Source: a virus. Taken from it: a stretch of DNA of 32,108 nt. Below, one piece after another: positions 1-9,918 of this stretch. The stretch is taken from IMG/VR virus record IMGVR_UViG_3300025141_000450, positions 1 to 32,108 of that record. One strand, given 5' to 3'. The notes under the pieces are model-generated. The model was not told the origin of the DNA and made no database searches. It saw only the letters and a list, made by a program, of their open reading frames with translations. Position 1 is the first letter of the stretch. Every line of letters begins with the position of its first letter. A program made the position numbers and the translations under genes.

Positions 1-1
1 A

Positions 2-3000
2 GCCTCTCGTGTTGTTATTGGTGGTGATTGGGGTGAAGGTCCGATTCGCATTCAGGTAGAGAACTATTCATCTAGGCCCACACAGTTATTGATACAGTCT
101 GCGGACATGACCACAGAGGCTCTAAACTCTATTGTAAAACACATGAACGTGGATGGTGTTGGCGGTAGAGCACAAGTAGCGCACGCTCTTAGAGAGCTTA
201 CCAGAGAGCTTGGGCAGCTTTCTCTTCAAGGTGACCTTGCCGGTAAGATTCTTTACGAGTTCACCTACCACCCGAAGGCTGCAAAGCCGAGGTTCAAAAT
301 AAGAGAGTCTGTTGCTGATGAAGGGCTGACCTACATTGTAGAGGACCTGTCTACAAAAGAGGTGGTTGGTGAGTACGCAACACCATCTCAAGCAAGAGCA
401 AGTATGGAAGAGGGGAGCTTTGTAGACTCAACCAACACTTCCGTAAGCGCTATTGATGATGCGGCTCCGTATGGAATACCTGACGGCATTGAGCTTGAAA
501 TGCTTCCAGGTGAAGAGGTGAAGGGGTGGCAGCTAGTAGACAAAGCGACAGGTGAAAGGGTTCTTGCTTCTAAAAGCATGGAAGAAATACAGAAGTTTAG
601 AAAGGATAAAGGAGAGACCCTTCTTCCAAATAAAGAGCAAAAGTATCAGGTGGTTGAGGCTGTTTTCCTTGATGACCCATCCGATTCTGCACACCGTATT
701 GTGGACAGACACGGCAGGCTCATGGAGACATTCCCGAATAGAGAAGCTGCCTACGCCAGACTTAGAGAGTTAGGGGTTAGTTCTCCACAAAAGTTTAAGA
801 TTACAGGTGAAGAGCTTGCCAGAGCCTTGAACTCTCCTGAAGCTTTAGAGCTTGTGTCTCAAGCTCTTATCTCTGCCGCTAAGCGTGAAAACCTCAACCT
901 TCTTCGTAACCCAGATTTTCCAGACAGGGGTGTGCTGGGCATTACAGTCCCTGTGAAGGATATTGACGGTAACGTACATCAGCTTGACGCTGTGAAGCTG
1001 GGCCTATTGAGGCCAAGAGGTAAAACATACGAGCTAAGCCCTATGGCTCGAATGATAATCAATGACTCAAATGTTGGTGCTGCTGGGTACGAAAGCAGAA
1101 TGAGGTCCTCGATTGGCGGGTTTGAGGAAATCAGGTTCGTGTCAGAGTTTGCCGAAGAAGGTCCGATTATTGCTGTGGACCATATTTCTTTAGCAAAGGT
1201 TAACCGTCCATTAGTCATAGAGAGCAGCCCATCACCCAAACCATATCTTGAGGTTCAGGCTCCGGTTCCTCCAAGGACTGAGGCCGTTCGTAAAACCAAG
1301 ATTGATTTGCCTGAAACCGAAACGTCTTGGGGTGTTGAGAAGGAAGTAGAGGTTGACCTTCCTGCAACAGAGCGTTCATGGGAAATAGAAAAAACAGTTA
1401 CAGATGTAGCAGATGCTGGTTACTGGAAGTACATTAGGGACAAGGCTGATATCCAGAGAAAGCTTAAGCCAATGTCTTCAGAGAAGACTGTTGCTGAAGT
1501 GGCCTCCATTGACTTTGACGAGGGGGTAAAGCTTCTTGGGACTAAGCTGGATGTTGATGAAGCTTATACAAGCATTCTGGAGCCACAGGCATCAGCGTTG
1601 GTTCGTAGGCTTGGGACCAGGGATTTACAGAAAATAGCTGACCATTATTCTGAGCAGCTTGGTGTTCCTATTGAGATTAAGAAAAGCCTTCCTACAGGTG
1701 CAGATAAGCTACAGGTCGAGATTCGGCCTCCGCTTAGAAAGCAAGTTCCACCGGGAAGACAGCCGAGCAGCTTAGATGCTTGGCAGATTGTTGTGCCTTT
1801 TGAGCCCCGTTTAAAGGTTGTTGGTCGAGTCAAAGGGAAAGACAGGTTGGTGCAGTATGCTCCAGGCAGGACAGAAATCCTACCAGCAGATAAGCGACCG
1901 ACTAAAACTGGACCCAAGGTCGAGCTTACTCCAGCTCTCAGAAAGAAAACAAAAGAGTTTCAGGAGAAGATTAGGGCGAAGCTCCTGGTAAAAAGGAATA
2001 AGCTTTCGGAAGAGCTTGCCGTGGTTGAAGCAAGGCCAATACGACCGAGAAAGAAGGTAAAAGGCAAGTGGGTTGATAAGACAAAGAAGCAGGTTGATGC
2101 TGCGTTCAATCGTAAACTCAAGAAAGAGAACGCTCTCAGAGAGCAAATAGCTGAAGTCGAGTCTGGAATAAAAGAGACTCAGCGTATTATTGACCTGGCT
2201 AAACCGGGCTTTCTTGAAGCTGCCGTTCAAATGAAAGGCCGGAGAAAGTTTTACATGCCTGAGGGCAACTTTGATGTTTCAGTAGTCAGGCAGTCTATCG
2301 AACAAATCGCAGAGCACCTGAGAGGTGGTGGTTCTAGAGCTACTCTACGCATACCGTTTGCTGTCAAAGATGACGTTCTTTATTTGGCCAATCAACCCAA
2401 GACACAGCAGCGCTCTCTTGTCCGTGATTCGGCTATTGCTGACACGATTAAAGGGACACCAGAAAACAAGACAAAGATTCTGAGAGAGGCTGATATTGGT
2501 GGAAGGGCTCCTTTTCTTCCGGCTAAGTTCTCTAGGCGAACATACGTCTATAAGCCACAGCCATGGGAAACTGGCGACTTTATAGACTTTAGAGAAAAGC
2601 CTACAACAGCCACTGTTGTAACTCAGCCTAAGCAACCCAAGAAAAAGCGCCAAACACAGGCAGAGCTTCCTCTCACAGAGGAGTCTTGGTCTCTAGAGTA
2701 CGCTCCACCCAAGATTGTTCGCCCTAAGCCTCCTGAGTATCTTCAGCTTTTTGAGGAATGGGTAGACAGAAAGGTTGCTGATGCTCCCAAGAAATCAAAG
2801 AAGCGAACACCGCAGCAATGGCTCGATGCGTATAAGGCTGTTGTAAGCAAAGCCTTAAAGGATGGCTCTTACGAGAAAGCTTTGAAGCCAAACAAGATGG
2901 GTGTTGCTCTGGCAGACAGAGACCTTGTTGGGCAGATTATTCTTTCTGCTGATTTGAAAATACCAGACAACATGAAGTCGTTTTATGTTGGGGCCAACCC

Positions 3001-6000
3001 TTCTGGAGGTCCGAAGCTTTACAACCTAAACAAGATGCAAGTGAAGCAGGTTGTTGGAAGGACGCAGACTTTTGAAAAGCCGATCTTGAAACCTGAAGGT
3101 CTAGAAACCGGCTTTGAGGGAAGAGCTGCTTACGGTGGGAAGTTTCCAAGGGAAGCTGTCACACTAGATTGGATTGCGAACGAGCTTGGTTACAATGTCA
3201 AGACAGGTGTAGCAGTCTTCGACTTTGTTACGGCCAACGATGGAACCCTGATTAGACGGCCTGCGGCAGTAGATAAGCTGGTAGCTAACGTGATGGGGAG
3301 AAGGGTCAGGTTTGAGACAAAGAGCGTAAAGACAGAGGCCATGTCAGCTAATGGCCACGATGTCATTCCAAACCAACTGGAAAGAGATAGCGGGTTTGGT
3401 CGCGGCGTTTCTATGCTTATGGACGAAAACGGAATGCCCATCACTAACGATGAGTGGAAGGCAAAGTACACTGAGTATAGCAATAAGAACGTAACCAGAA
3501 CTGACTCTCAGCTTGTTGCACAATACCTAAACAGGATTGATTACTTTGATGTCAGGGACACGTCTTTAGGGAAGATGTTTTTCGAGTACGGAGCCGAAGC
3601 GCTTGAGCCTATGGCTGAGCTGGCAGGAAAGACACTGCTTACAGATTCTATCGCTAATCGACTCCCAAGCTTGAATCCCAGAAACTGGGTTAATGGTCAG
3701 TGGAAAGCAATGCACCGAAACCCCATCGCTCAAGTAAAGGCTGCGTTCAACAGCCTTAGCGGTGAAAGTCTTGCTGCTTGGGATGTTTGGCGTAGGGGAA
3801 CGGGAGAGGTTCCGCAGCTTGCTCAGGTGTATAGTTGGGGCAATGATTGGGTTGAAGCTGGGTTAGTGAAGCCAGTCACAGACGCAAGCGGTGCTGTAGT
3901 TTCATATCAGCCTACAAGCCTCGGCATTCTTGCAGCCGTGTATGGCATTGGAAGAAGGTCTGACTTTTACAGAAACATGCCCTTCAGACAGTTGACGGGT
4001 ACGGGCGCTCAAGGTCTTGCCCCTAATCTACGAATAGATTTTAGGCGTGTCATTGACGAAATCACACCTGTTACGGCTGAAGATTTACAAGTAAAGCATA
4101 TCCTTCACTCGCTCAACGACCTTGAAAGGTCTAGGAAGTGGATTTCTGACCCCATAATAGCTTACCAGAACGCTGTCCTTCGTTATGCTGCTGATGCGGG
4201 GATGTTTCCCACAGCTAATGCAACACTAAATGCTATTGGATATTTCAGGAATATTTGGGAGGGAGCGTTTGATGAATACTCCCGCGTTTCTTCTGGCTCT
4301 AAACCGTTTAGTGAGAGCGCTGATAAGGCACGAACAACAAAGGGTTATACTGAAGCAGAAGTAAGCTCTATGGAGTTACTTGCGGGGAAAAGCATGGTGC
4401 ATATGGACCCGCATATGTTCCTGGGGTTTGTCCAAGCAGAGCTTGAAACAAGAGTTAACTTTATCAACATCATCGAAAGGCTTATCGACGAAGGAATAGT
4501 GCGACCAGAGTCTGAGCACGTAGCTTTGCTCAAAGTAAAAGATGGGAAGTTGAAAACTGCGGGAGAGGAAAAGACCGGACCTGGTCTTGGCTTTAAGCCT
4601 ATCGACATGGACGACCTTCTCGGGAAAATGAAAAATAGAACTGTAGAGGTGGATGTTCCAGAAGGGTCCGAGCGCATTTTGTTTGAAGGGCTAAAAAACA
4701 AGTATGGGCAACTATATGCTACCCCTCAAGCTGTAGAGCTTTTGAATCTACAGCTAAGCACCAAAGCACATCTCGATAAGGTTTCAAAAAAATACGCTCA
4801 TGAATCAAATGTTGTAAAAGACTTGTTCTTTGACGTGGATGAGAATCTTCGCAGCAAAGAAGATGTTCTACGTAAAGCACATGAGCTGATGGGGCCAGAG
4901 ATTGAGCCGATTATTCGTGATGCTTACACAGAAATGGCTGTTAAGGCTGGTAAAGCTGTGAACCCCAACATATCTGTCAGAAAGATGCTCAGCCTAATAG
5001 CTGGGACTGACAGAGAGTCATCTGTGCTTGCTTCTGTTATTGATAAAATGGCTGGGGCAAGCCATGTAGTTCAAGGATTAGCTCTTCAAAGATGGTACAA
5101 GACAGGAGCTTTGTTCAGGTCTTCTGCTCGCGGTTTTATGAGAAACACGTTTGGCAACTTTGCGCTGGCTTTAGCGCATCATCCAGAAGCTTTCTTAGAC
5201 CCTGTATATTGGGAGGGGATGCGATATTTCTGGGGTGGCAAGCTTCCAGCTAAAGAAGGCATAAGGGTCATACCAGAAGGTGTAGGTGGTATTGGGCCTA
5301 GAAGAGTTACAGAGAAAATCACACTAAAGAATGGTGATGTTGTAGAAGCGGAAGTTTTCCGAGACAGCCCGCTTCCCCCAGATGTCAAAGAGTTCCAGTA
5401 CGAGCTTATTGCAAGGAACATTATTGGAAACGGATTCAGCCAGGAACTAAAAGCAGACGTTCCATCGCTTATGAGAAATATGCTTGGGAATAATAAGACT
5501 CGAGCCTACCGTGAGATTATGGCGGAAACATCTTTGGCTATAGAAAAGAAAATTGCCAAACAAAAACTCGGTGAAGCAGAGGGTGCTGGTGAGGCCGCGA
5601 AGTTCCTTGGAGATTTACTAGAAAACTACACCATGAGCGCAGAGTTCAGAAAGATAGTTGATGACGCTGTAAAAGCTGAAGGAGCTGAAGCGGTATCTAA
5701 ATACCTTAACTCAAACTGGGCTAAGAAAGCAGCGGAAGCTGGCAAGTATACCGTTGACTTCCCGTTCCGCACGGGTCCAGGGAAAACGCTTGAGAGGCAC
5801 ATAAAGTCTTTGTTTGTAGTGACTGACGATATGTATCGGTGGAGTCACGCTTATTGGCTGTGGAAGAGAAAAAAGATGAGCTTCGATGACATTACTGTTA
5901 TGTCTGGAGAGTTCATGCCTGACTTTGTTAGAAACAGTCCTATCATGCACGCAACCAGGCTATTAAATCCTTGGGCATTTTGGCCTGTAAAGACCGCAAG

Positions 6001-7165
6001 AAACCTCATGCTTCTTGCATCGAAAAGGCCAGTATACACGGGCCTTATGCGGCAACTTTCATTGTGGCTTGATGCTGTAGAGATGTCAGAAATGACACCT
6101 GAGGACCGATGGGCTCATATGCTAAGGCCAAAACGAGAAAAGAGTTGGATGCTCAGGACTCCATTTGGAGATTATTCGTTTGGGTACTCTTTCTACACAG
6201 GAGACCTTGACACCCTGTTCGACCCAATGGCCGCTTTGGATGTTGGTGTTTCAGGTATGGTGTGGGATGGGTTGAAGTTTGCAAAGGGGGCGCTTGGGCC
6301 TGAGTTTGAAAGAATAGCTTACCCAGAAAAGTTTGAGCGCAGGTTTGGGAAAGACGTTGTGATGGCAGGTTTTTTGGACAACCTTGCTTTTATGTATAAC
6401 CACTACCACAACACCTATATGGGTCGGTTTACAGCTAATCCCGTGAATGTGGCGGCAAACGTAGCCAAAGAGTTCACTTCCGATGGGCTGTATCATGAAC
6501 TGAAAGAGCACATTTGGGACCCAGAAATATCAATGGTTGACCAGCTTAAGCGTATGGCTAAGTTTACGACCAGTGTTGGTCTTCGCGCTTCTGGCTCTGG
6601 TCTTCAGCGTCTACGAAGAGTCCTTGGGGATCCTGTCAACCCTGATAATATAAGAATAAAAAGTAAGCTAGAGGATGGCTTCTTCTTGAAAAAGGCGATG
6701 GGAAGCAAAGACCCCGAGACCTGGGCTGACCTAATCATGGCTGAAATGTTGGGCTTTGACCCTGCAAGTAGAAACCAGGCTAAGCAGATACTTGCTGATA
6801 TTATCAGGAAGAAAAAGAATGTATCTGCTGCTCTGCGTTATGTGAGAGAGGGCAAAGGTCCCGAGTTTGAAGTCGATGACGGTATGCCAGAAGGCGCAAG
6901 GCTCAGGTACTTGAAAGAAGCAATGGACAGCCCATTTGGTCTTAGTGGAAAACCAATACAGGAAACAAACGTGAGAGATGAAGAGGTAATGAAGCGTATA
7001 ATGCCTGCTCTCATCTCTACGATTCAGACTGAGCCATCGACTAAAGAGCCGATATTGAGGAGTCTTAGTGAGTTGAGGAAAAAGAGCCCTTCACCATTCC
7101 TTGACAACATGATAACTATTATAACGGGTATGGATATACAGGGCATACCCACTCGAAAGGAGTAA
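2..7165 (+). CDS. Giant virion (internal/ejection-type) protein, 5' truncated by window edge
   Basis: The frame is open from base 2, so the true start lies outside the window; 2387 residues are visible. No enzyme motif is clear. The middle (window residues about 430-900) is rich in Lys, Pro and Glu and looks like disordered linker. It carries three copies of a DLPxTExSW motif at residues 435-443, 452-460 and 888-896. The C-terminal third (about 1700-2250) is rich in Trp, Phe and Tyr, with a stretch beginning NPWAFWPVKTARN that resembles the ends of large polyvalent phage proteins. Its size, and its place before tail and lysis genes, suggest an internal virion protein ejected with the DNA. I looked for T7/N4-type RNA polymerase motifs and found none. 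The role is inferred from size and position. Confidence 0.8.
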   Translation, partial: ASRVVIGGDWGEGPIRIQVENYSSRPTQLLIQSADMTTEALNSIVKHMNVDGVGGRAQVAHALRELTRELGQLSLQGDLAGKILYEFTYHPKAAKPRFKIRESVADEGLTYIVEDLSTKEVVGEYATPSQARASMEEGSFVDSTNTSVSAIDDAAPYGIPDGIELEMLPGEEVKGWQLVDKATGERVLASKSMEEIQKFRKDKGETLLPNKEQKYQVVEAVFLDDPSDSAHRIVDRHGRLMETFPNREAAYARLRELGVSSPQKFKITGEELARALNSPEALELVSQALISAAKRENLNLLRNPDFPDRGVLGITVPVKDIDGNVHQLDAVKLGLLRPRGKTYELSPMARMIINDSNVGAAGYESRMRSSIGGFEEIRFVSEFAEEGPIIAVDHISLAKVNRPLVIESSPSPKPYLEVQAPVPPRTEAVRKTKIDLPETETSWGVEKEVEVDLPATERSWEIEKTVTDVADAGYWKYIRDKADIQRKLKPMSSEKTVAEVASIDFDEGVKLLGTKLDVDEAYTSILEPQASALVRRLGTRDLQKIADHYSEQLGVPIEIKKSLPTGADKLQVEIRPPLRKQVPPGRQPSSLDAWQIVVPFEPRLKVVGRVKGKDRLVQYAPGRTEILPADKRPTKTGPKVELTPALRKKTKEFQEKIRAKLLVKRNKLSEELAVVEARPIRPRKKVKGKWVDKTKKQVDAAFNRKLKKENALREQIAEVESGIKETQRIIDLAKPGFLEAAVQMKGRRKFYMPEGNFDVSVVRQSIEQIAEHLRGGGSRATLRIPFAVKDDVLYLANQPKTQQRSLVRDSAIADTIKGTPENKTKILREADIGGRAPFLPAKFSRRTYVYKPQPWETGDFIDFREKPTTATVVTQPKQPKKKRQTQAELPLTEESWSLEYAPPKIVRPKPPEYLQLFEEWVDRKVADAPKKSKKRTPQQWLDAYKAVVSKALKDGSYEKALKPNKMGVALADRDLVGQIILSADLKIPDNMKSFYVGANPSGGPKLYNLNKMQVKQVVGRTQTFEKPILKPEGLETGFEGRAAYGGKFPREAVTLDWIANELGYNVKTGVAVFDFVTANDGTLIRRPAAVDKLVANVMGRRVRFETKSVKTEAMSANGHDVIPNQLERDSGFGRGVSMLMDENGMPITNDEWKAKYTEYSNKNVTRTDSQLVAQYLNRIDYFDVRDTSLGKMFFEYGAEALEPMAELAGKTLLTDSIANRLPSLNPRNWVNGQWKAMHRNPIAQVKAAFNSLSGESLAAWDVWRRGTGEVPQLAQVYSWGNDWVEAGLVKPVTDASGAVVSYQPTSLGILAAVYGIGRRSDFYRNMPFRQLTGTGAQGLAPNLRIDFRRVIDEITPVTAEDLQVKHILHSLNDLERSRKWISDPIIAYQNAVLRYAADAGMFPTANATLNAIGYFRNIWEGAFDEYSRVSSGSKPFSESADKARTTKGYTEAEVSSMELLAGKSMVHMDPHMFLGFVQAELETRVNFINIIERLIDEGIVRPESEHVALLKVKDGKLKTAGEEKTGPGLGFKPIDMDDLLGKMKNRTVEVDVPEGSERILFEGLKNKYGQLYATPQAVELLNLQLSTKAHLDKVSKKYAHESNVVKDLFFDVDENLRSKEDVLRKAHELMGPEIEPIIRDAYTEMAVKAGKAVNPNISVRKMLSLIAGTDRESSVLASVIDKMAGASHVVQGLALQRWYKTGALFRSSARGFMRNTFGNFALALAHHPEAFLDPVYWEGMRYFWGGKLPAKEGIRVIPEGVGGIGPRRVTEKITLKNGDVVEAEVFRDSPLPPDVKEFQYELIARNIIGNGFSQELKADVPSLMRNMLGNNKTRAYREIMAETSLAIEKKIAKQKLGEAEGAGEAAKFLGDLLENYTMSAEFRKIVDDAVKAEGAEAVSKYLNSNWAKKAAEAGKYTVDFPFRTGPGKTLERHIKSLFVVTDDMYRWSHAYWLWKRKKMSFDDITVMSGEFMPDFVRNSPIMHATRLLNPWAFWPVKTARNLMLLASKRPVYTGLMRQLSLWLDAVEMSEMTPEDRWAHMLRPKREKSWMLRTPFGDYSFGYSFYTGDLDTLFDPMAALDVGVSGMVWDGLKFAKGALGPEFERIAYPEKFERRFGKDVVMAGFLDNLAFMYNHYHNTYMGRFTANPVNVAANVAKEFTSDGLYHELKEHIWDPEISMVDQLKRMAKFTTSVGLRASGSGLQRLRRVLGDPVNPDNIRIKSKLEDGFFLKKAMGSKDPETWADLIMAEMLGFDPASRNQAKQILADIIRKKKNVSAALRYVREGKGPEFEVDDGMPEGARLRYLKEAMDSPFGLSGKPIQETNVRDEEVMKRIMPALISTIQTEPSTKEPILRSLSELRKKSPSPFLDNMITIITGMDIQGIPTRKE

Positions 7166-7169
7166 TGAG

Positions 7170-7385
7170 ATGGATTCTGAGCAAGCAAAGAACCTGAACA
7201 CTACCGGCGCTCGTCGTTACCTCAAGGCCAAGTTCGGTCGTATTGGTGGAAGCGAAGTGCCGTTGGCCTATTGTATAGCTAAGCTTGCAGAGCTTGAGAG
7301 GCAGATTGTTGAGCTTGAGTTGAGGCTTGCTGCTTCGACTAAGCCTGCCTCTAAACCTGCTGCCAAAACAGCTAAAAAGAAATAG
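7170..7385 (+). CDS. Small coiled-coil protein with Lys/Ala tail
   Basis: A 71-residue protein starting 4 nt after the giant gene, with AAAGGAG upstream. Residues 35-55 are Leu/Glu-rich (KLAELERQIVELELRLA) and likely form a coiled coil. The last 17 residues are Lys/Ala/Pro-rich and basic. It is co-transcribed with virion genes and may be a small virion component or assembly factor. I do not recognise the family. Confidence 0.7.
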   Translation: MDSEQAKNLNTTGARRYLKAKFGRIGGSEVPLAYCIAKLAELERQIVELELRLAASTKPASKPAAKTAKKK

Positions 7386-7394
7386 AGGTGAGTC

Positions 7395-7811
7395 ATGGCT
7401 GTTACAGCAGGAACATCGGTATCTTCTACTGACGTAAGAAAACCAACACAAGTAGATACAGTTCGTATTGGCAGTAGCTCTGCTTGTACGGGTATTGTAA
7501 TACCAGCGGGTGAGTTTATTATTTTAGACTCTGCTGTGGACGTGAGTGCAACAGGCCCGTCATCAGCTTTCCCCTACCCTGGGGCTGACCATCATCACAT
7601 TATCTACCTGAGGACAGTAGATGATTCTTGTGAGATTAGGGTTGGTGCGACAAACGTAACAGCAAACTATGTCTTGCTATCTACTGCTACAGCGGCTGGC
7701 GTTGTGCAGACAGGGGCTATTACTGACCTGCCATTTAGGTATGTAAAGGTGACAGCTATTACCAGCGCAGTGACCCTTGATGTCCAATCATTCCCAGCAT
7801 TGGTGCGATAA
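7395..7811 (+). CDS. Small structural protein, beta-rich
   Basis: A 138-residue protein rich in Thr, Ser, Val and Ala with alternating hydrophobic residues and no signal peptide, typical of small beta-sandwich virion or tail-accessory proteins. It contains a GADHHHIIYLRT segment at about residues 63-74. It sits between the giant virion gene and a tail-type protein, and its stop codon overlaps the next start as TAATG, which implies coupled translation. The family is not recognised; the structural role is inferred from context and composition. Confidence 0.7.
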   Translation: MAVTAGTSVSSTDVRKPTQVDTVRIGSSSACTGIVIPAGEFIILDSAVDVSATGPSSAFPYPGADHHHIIYLRTVDDSCEIRVGATNVTANYVLLSTATAAGVVQTGAITDLPFRYVKVTAITSAVTLDVQSFPALVR

Positions 7812-9010
7812 TGATTAATCTACGGCAAGCGACAGACCTAAGAGCAATACGTCCAGATGTGTCCTTTGCTGTTCCCAAGGTCGGTATTGGGCTTCAGTTC
7901 TACACAAACACAGAAACAACGATAAAGCTTTATAGCAACAATATTTCTGGTAAATGCTTTGTTCCTGTGACCAATGGCTCTGGAGACAACCTGACACTGG
8001 AGTTCACCCCTGATGCTGAGACAGGGATGACTCTGGACATCGGCGAAACTGGAGCTGGCAGGCTGGATGCGGGTACCCTGGCTGTGAACACGTTTTATGA
8101 TGTGAGGGTTATCAGTAAGAGGGGTACGGATGCTGCTCTGCTGGCCCATTTGTCTGGTAGGCAGGAGCCAAATAGCTGGTACATGATGTCAAGTGTTTCG
8201 ACGACTGGAAACCCCACCACAATCAATGTCGCTGGGGCGCATTCTATCCAGAGCGGAGAGTCAGTCACCATTTATGATTCTGATATTAGTGCTCTTAATG
8301 GAACACATACAGCCACAAGAACGGGTGACACGACATTTACAATCCCAGTGGAAAACACTGGGTCTAGCGATCCAGGCGAAGACGCTGTGTTTAGTGGTGG
8401 TGGGTTTACATTGCCATCAGGCTATACCCACTACTCAGATGTAGTGTTTGGTATTAGCTGCACTGCTGATTGGGCAGGCGGAACCACCTATGACGATATC
8501 CAGCCATTTATTAATCCCTCCCCTGGTGTGTGTAAATATCAAACTGGTGGTGATGGTTATATTGGGAGTGGTATTCAGGTTCTTTCTTCTGGAACTGTTG
8601 CGACTGTAACCACTCCCATTGATCTGGCCAAGGCTGCTCCAAGACTATTAGCAAACACGTCTTACGAGTCTCGCGGAAGCGTTTTATTGAGAGCCAAAGC
8701 CCAAAACACATCTACTAGCGCCATCATTGACGCGACGTTATATTACTCGTCGGACGGACGAGCTGATGATGATGGTGGGCCTAACGATGCACTTGAAACG
8801 CTTTACACTTTCTTTGGTGTAAGCAAGCTAGATGGTGGTGGCCGTTATTCCGTAGCGGACAACATCATTTTACCCAACATGGTCAGCAGGACCACTGATG
8901 GGTCTGGAGCTACAGGAACCATTTCTAACGTTTTGCAATATCGTTGGAGTTCAACAGGAAGCACTCGGGCGTTTGACGTTTGGGTAACAGGGTTTGACTT
9001 AAATGGGTGA
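7811..9010 (+). CDS. Tail fibre/appendage-like structural protein with an inserted beta domain
   Basis: A 399-residue beta-rich, Gly/Thr/Ser-rich protein. Residues 1-117 (including FYDVRVISKRGTDAALLAHLSG) and the later FTLPSGYTHYSDVVFGI segment match the usual pattern of a phage appendage protein in which a liquid-handling-like 'ALLAS..TLPSGYT' run is continuous. Here that run is interrupted at about residues 118-197 by a module with Thr-Thr-Ile-Asn-Val, SGESVTIYDS and NGTHTATRTGDTTFTIP, which resembles small Ig-like beta modules of phage surface proteins. It starts on the TAATG of the preceding gene and its end overlaps the endolysin start. It is probably exposed on the virion. The exact role (fibre, tip or decoration) is not shown by sequence. 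Confidence 0.7.
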   Translation: MINLRQATDLRAIRPDVSFAVPKVGIGLQFYTNTETTIKLYSNNISGKCFVPVTNGSGDNLTLEFTPDAETGMTLDIGETGAGRLDAGTLAVNTFYDVRVISKRGTDAALLAHLSGRQEPNSWYMMSSVSTTGNPTTINVAGAHSIQSGESVTIYDSDISALNGTHTATRTGDTTFTIPVENTGSSDPGEDAVFSGGGFTLPSGYTHYSDVVFGISCTADWAGGTTYDDIQPFINPSPGVCKYQTGGDGYIGSGIQVLSSGTVATVTTPIDLAKAAPRLLANTSYESRGSVLLRAKAQNTSTSAIIDATLYYSSDGRADDDGGPNDALETLYTFFGVSKLDGGGRYSVADNIILPNMVSRTTDGSGATGTISNVLQYRWSSTGSTRAFDVWVTGFDLNG

Positions 9011-9389
9011 CCTCACCGAGAACTTCTCTTTGCGTGAGTTTCGCTGTAAGGATGGTACAGGTGTTCCTCCAGAGCTGGTAGACAATGTTACGCTTCTTGC
9101 TAAAAATCTTCAGGTTCTTAGGCAGAGAATCGGTAAACCATTACGTGTCGTCAGCGGATACCGCTCACCTGCTTATAACAAAAAATGCGGTGGAACGAAG
9201 AAGTCACAGCATATGCAGGCAAAGGCTGCGGATTTACGAGTCTCAGGAATGTCCTCCGATGAACTCCATGCAATCATTAATGAGCTTATTGATGATGCAA
9301 AAATGATGCAGGGAGGGTTGGGCAAGTACCCTTCCTTCGTTCACTATGACGTAAGGGGCCGCAAGGCCAGGTGGAAGGGGAGTAAGTAA
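9003..9389 (+). CDS. Endolysin: M15 family (Peptidase_M15_3) D-Ala-D-Ala/L,D peptidase
   Basis: A 128-residue single-domain zinc peptidase that cuts the peptide stems of peptidoglycan at lysis. The family signature is clear: RVVSGYRSPAYN at residues 48-59, SQHMQAKAAD with zinc ligands His70 and Asp77, and FVHYDVRG with His114 and Asp116. The length is normal for a stand-alone M15 endolysin. There is no signal peptide, so release depends on the holin-like proteins that follow. The ATG lies 8 nt inside the end of the preceding tail gene, and the stop overlaps the next start as TAATG. Confidence 0.93.
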   Translation: MGDLTENFSLREFRCKDGTGVPPELVDNVTLLAKNLQVLRQRIGKPLRVVSGYRSPAYNKKCGGTKKSQHMQAKAADLRVSGMSSDELHAIINELIDDAKMMQGGLGKYPSFVHYDVRGRKARWKGSK

Positions 9390-9691
9390 TGGAATCAGGC
9401 ATCGACATTCTGGACATCGCGAAGCTTGCATTGTCGGTGCTCGCCATTGTTATTCCTGCTCTTTGGCAGCTCAGTAGTAAGATTACGAAGCTTGAAAGCT
9501 CTATACAGGAACTCAACACAAAGCTAGAGTCTGTAGAGAAGGACTTTGAAAGCGTGCATAAGGAGCTATTAGAGCTTCACGCATACTATGAAAAACTAGA
9601 CGGTATCGACCGCACAGGACGCAAAGAGCTTTGGCAAGAAGTCAATGGTGTTCGAGAGCGTTTGACTGTCGTTGAAACGAGAATGAAATAA
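9389..9691 (+). CDS. XhlA-like membrane-anchored coiled-coil protein of the lysis cassette
   Basis: A 100-residue protein with one transmembrane helix at about residues 11-29 (LALSVLAIVIPALW), then a long coiled coil to the C-terminus (KITKLESSIQELNTKLESVEKDFESVHKEL). This resembles the hemolysin XhlA type that accompanies holins, although there the membrane helix is usually C-terminal. It sits between endolysin and holin candidate with TAATG junctions on both sides. A role in membrane permeabilisation or spanin function is inferred. Confidence 0.65.
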   Translation: MESGIDILDIAKLALSVLAIVIPALWQLSSKITKLESSIQELNTKLESVEKDFESVHKELLELHAYYEKLDGIDRTGRKELWQEVNGVRERLTVVETRMK

Positions 9692-9918
9692 TGAGCGATG
9701 AAGAAACTAAAAAACCTATTGAAAAGCGTGACAACAAAGGCATCGCAGATAAGCTTGTTTCTCGGGTTACTTCTCGCAAGCTGCTTGTTTGGGCCACTGG
9801 CACTGGCCTTTGTCTTGCTGGGAACCTTGCAGGCAGCGACTGGGTTGCTATATCGCTTGCTTATATTGGCTCACAGGCGCTTGTAGACATAGCTGCTACC
9901 TGGCGTCATGGAAAATGA
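9691..9918 (+). CDS. Holin candidate
   Basis: A 75-residue protein with a charged N-terminus (first 28 residues, many Lys/Glu) and a hydrophobic remainder: KLLVWATGTGLCLAGNLA and WVAISLAYIGSQALVDIAA form one or two transmembrane helices. Small size, membrane segments and position between a coiled-coil membrane protein and a spanin-like gene fit a holin. The start overlaps the upstream stop (TAATG) and the end overlaps the next start (ATGA). Confidence 0.62.
   Translation: MSDEETKKPIEKRDNKGIADKLVSRVTSRKLLVWATGTGLCLAGNLAGSDWVAISLAYIGSQALVDIAATWRHGK

Noticed and set aside
2-7165. Giant protein as an N4-type virion RNA polymerase, with the hairpins as its promoters
   Set aside because: Size and hairpins suggested it, but no T7/N4 polymerase motifs are visible and the hairpin stems are longer and differently placed than N4 promoters.
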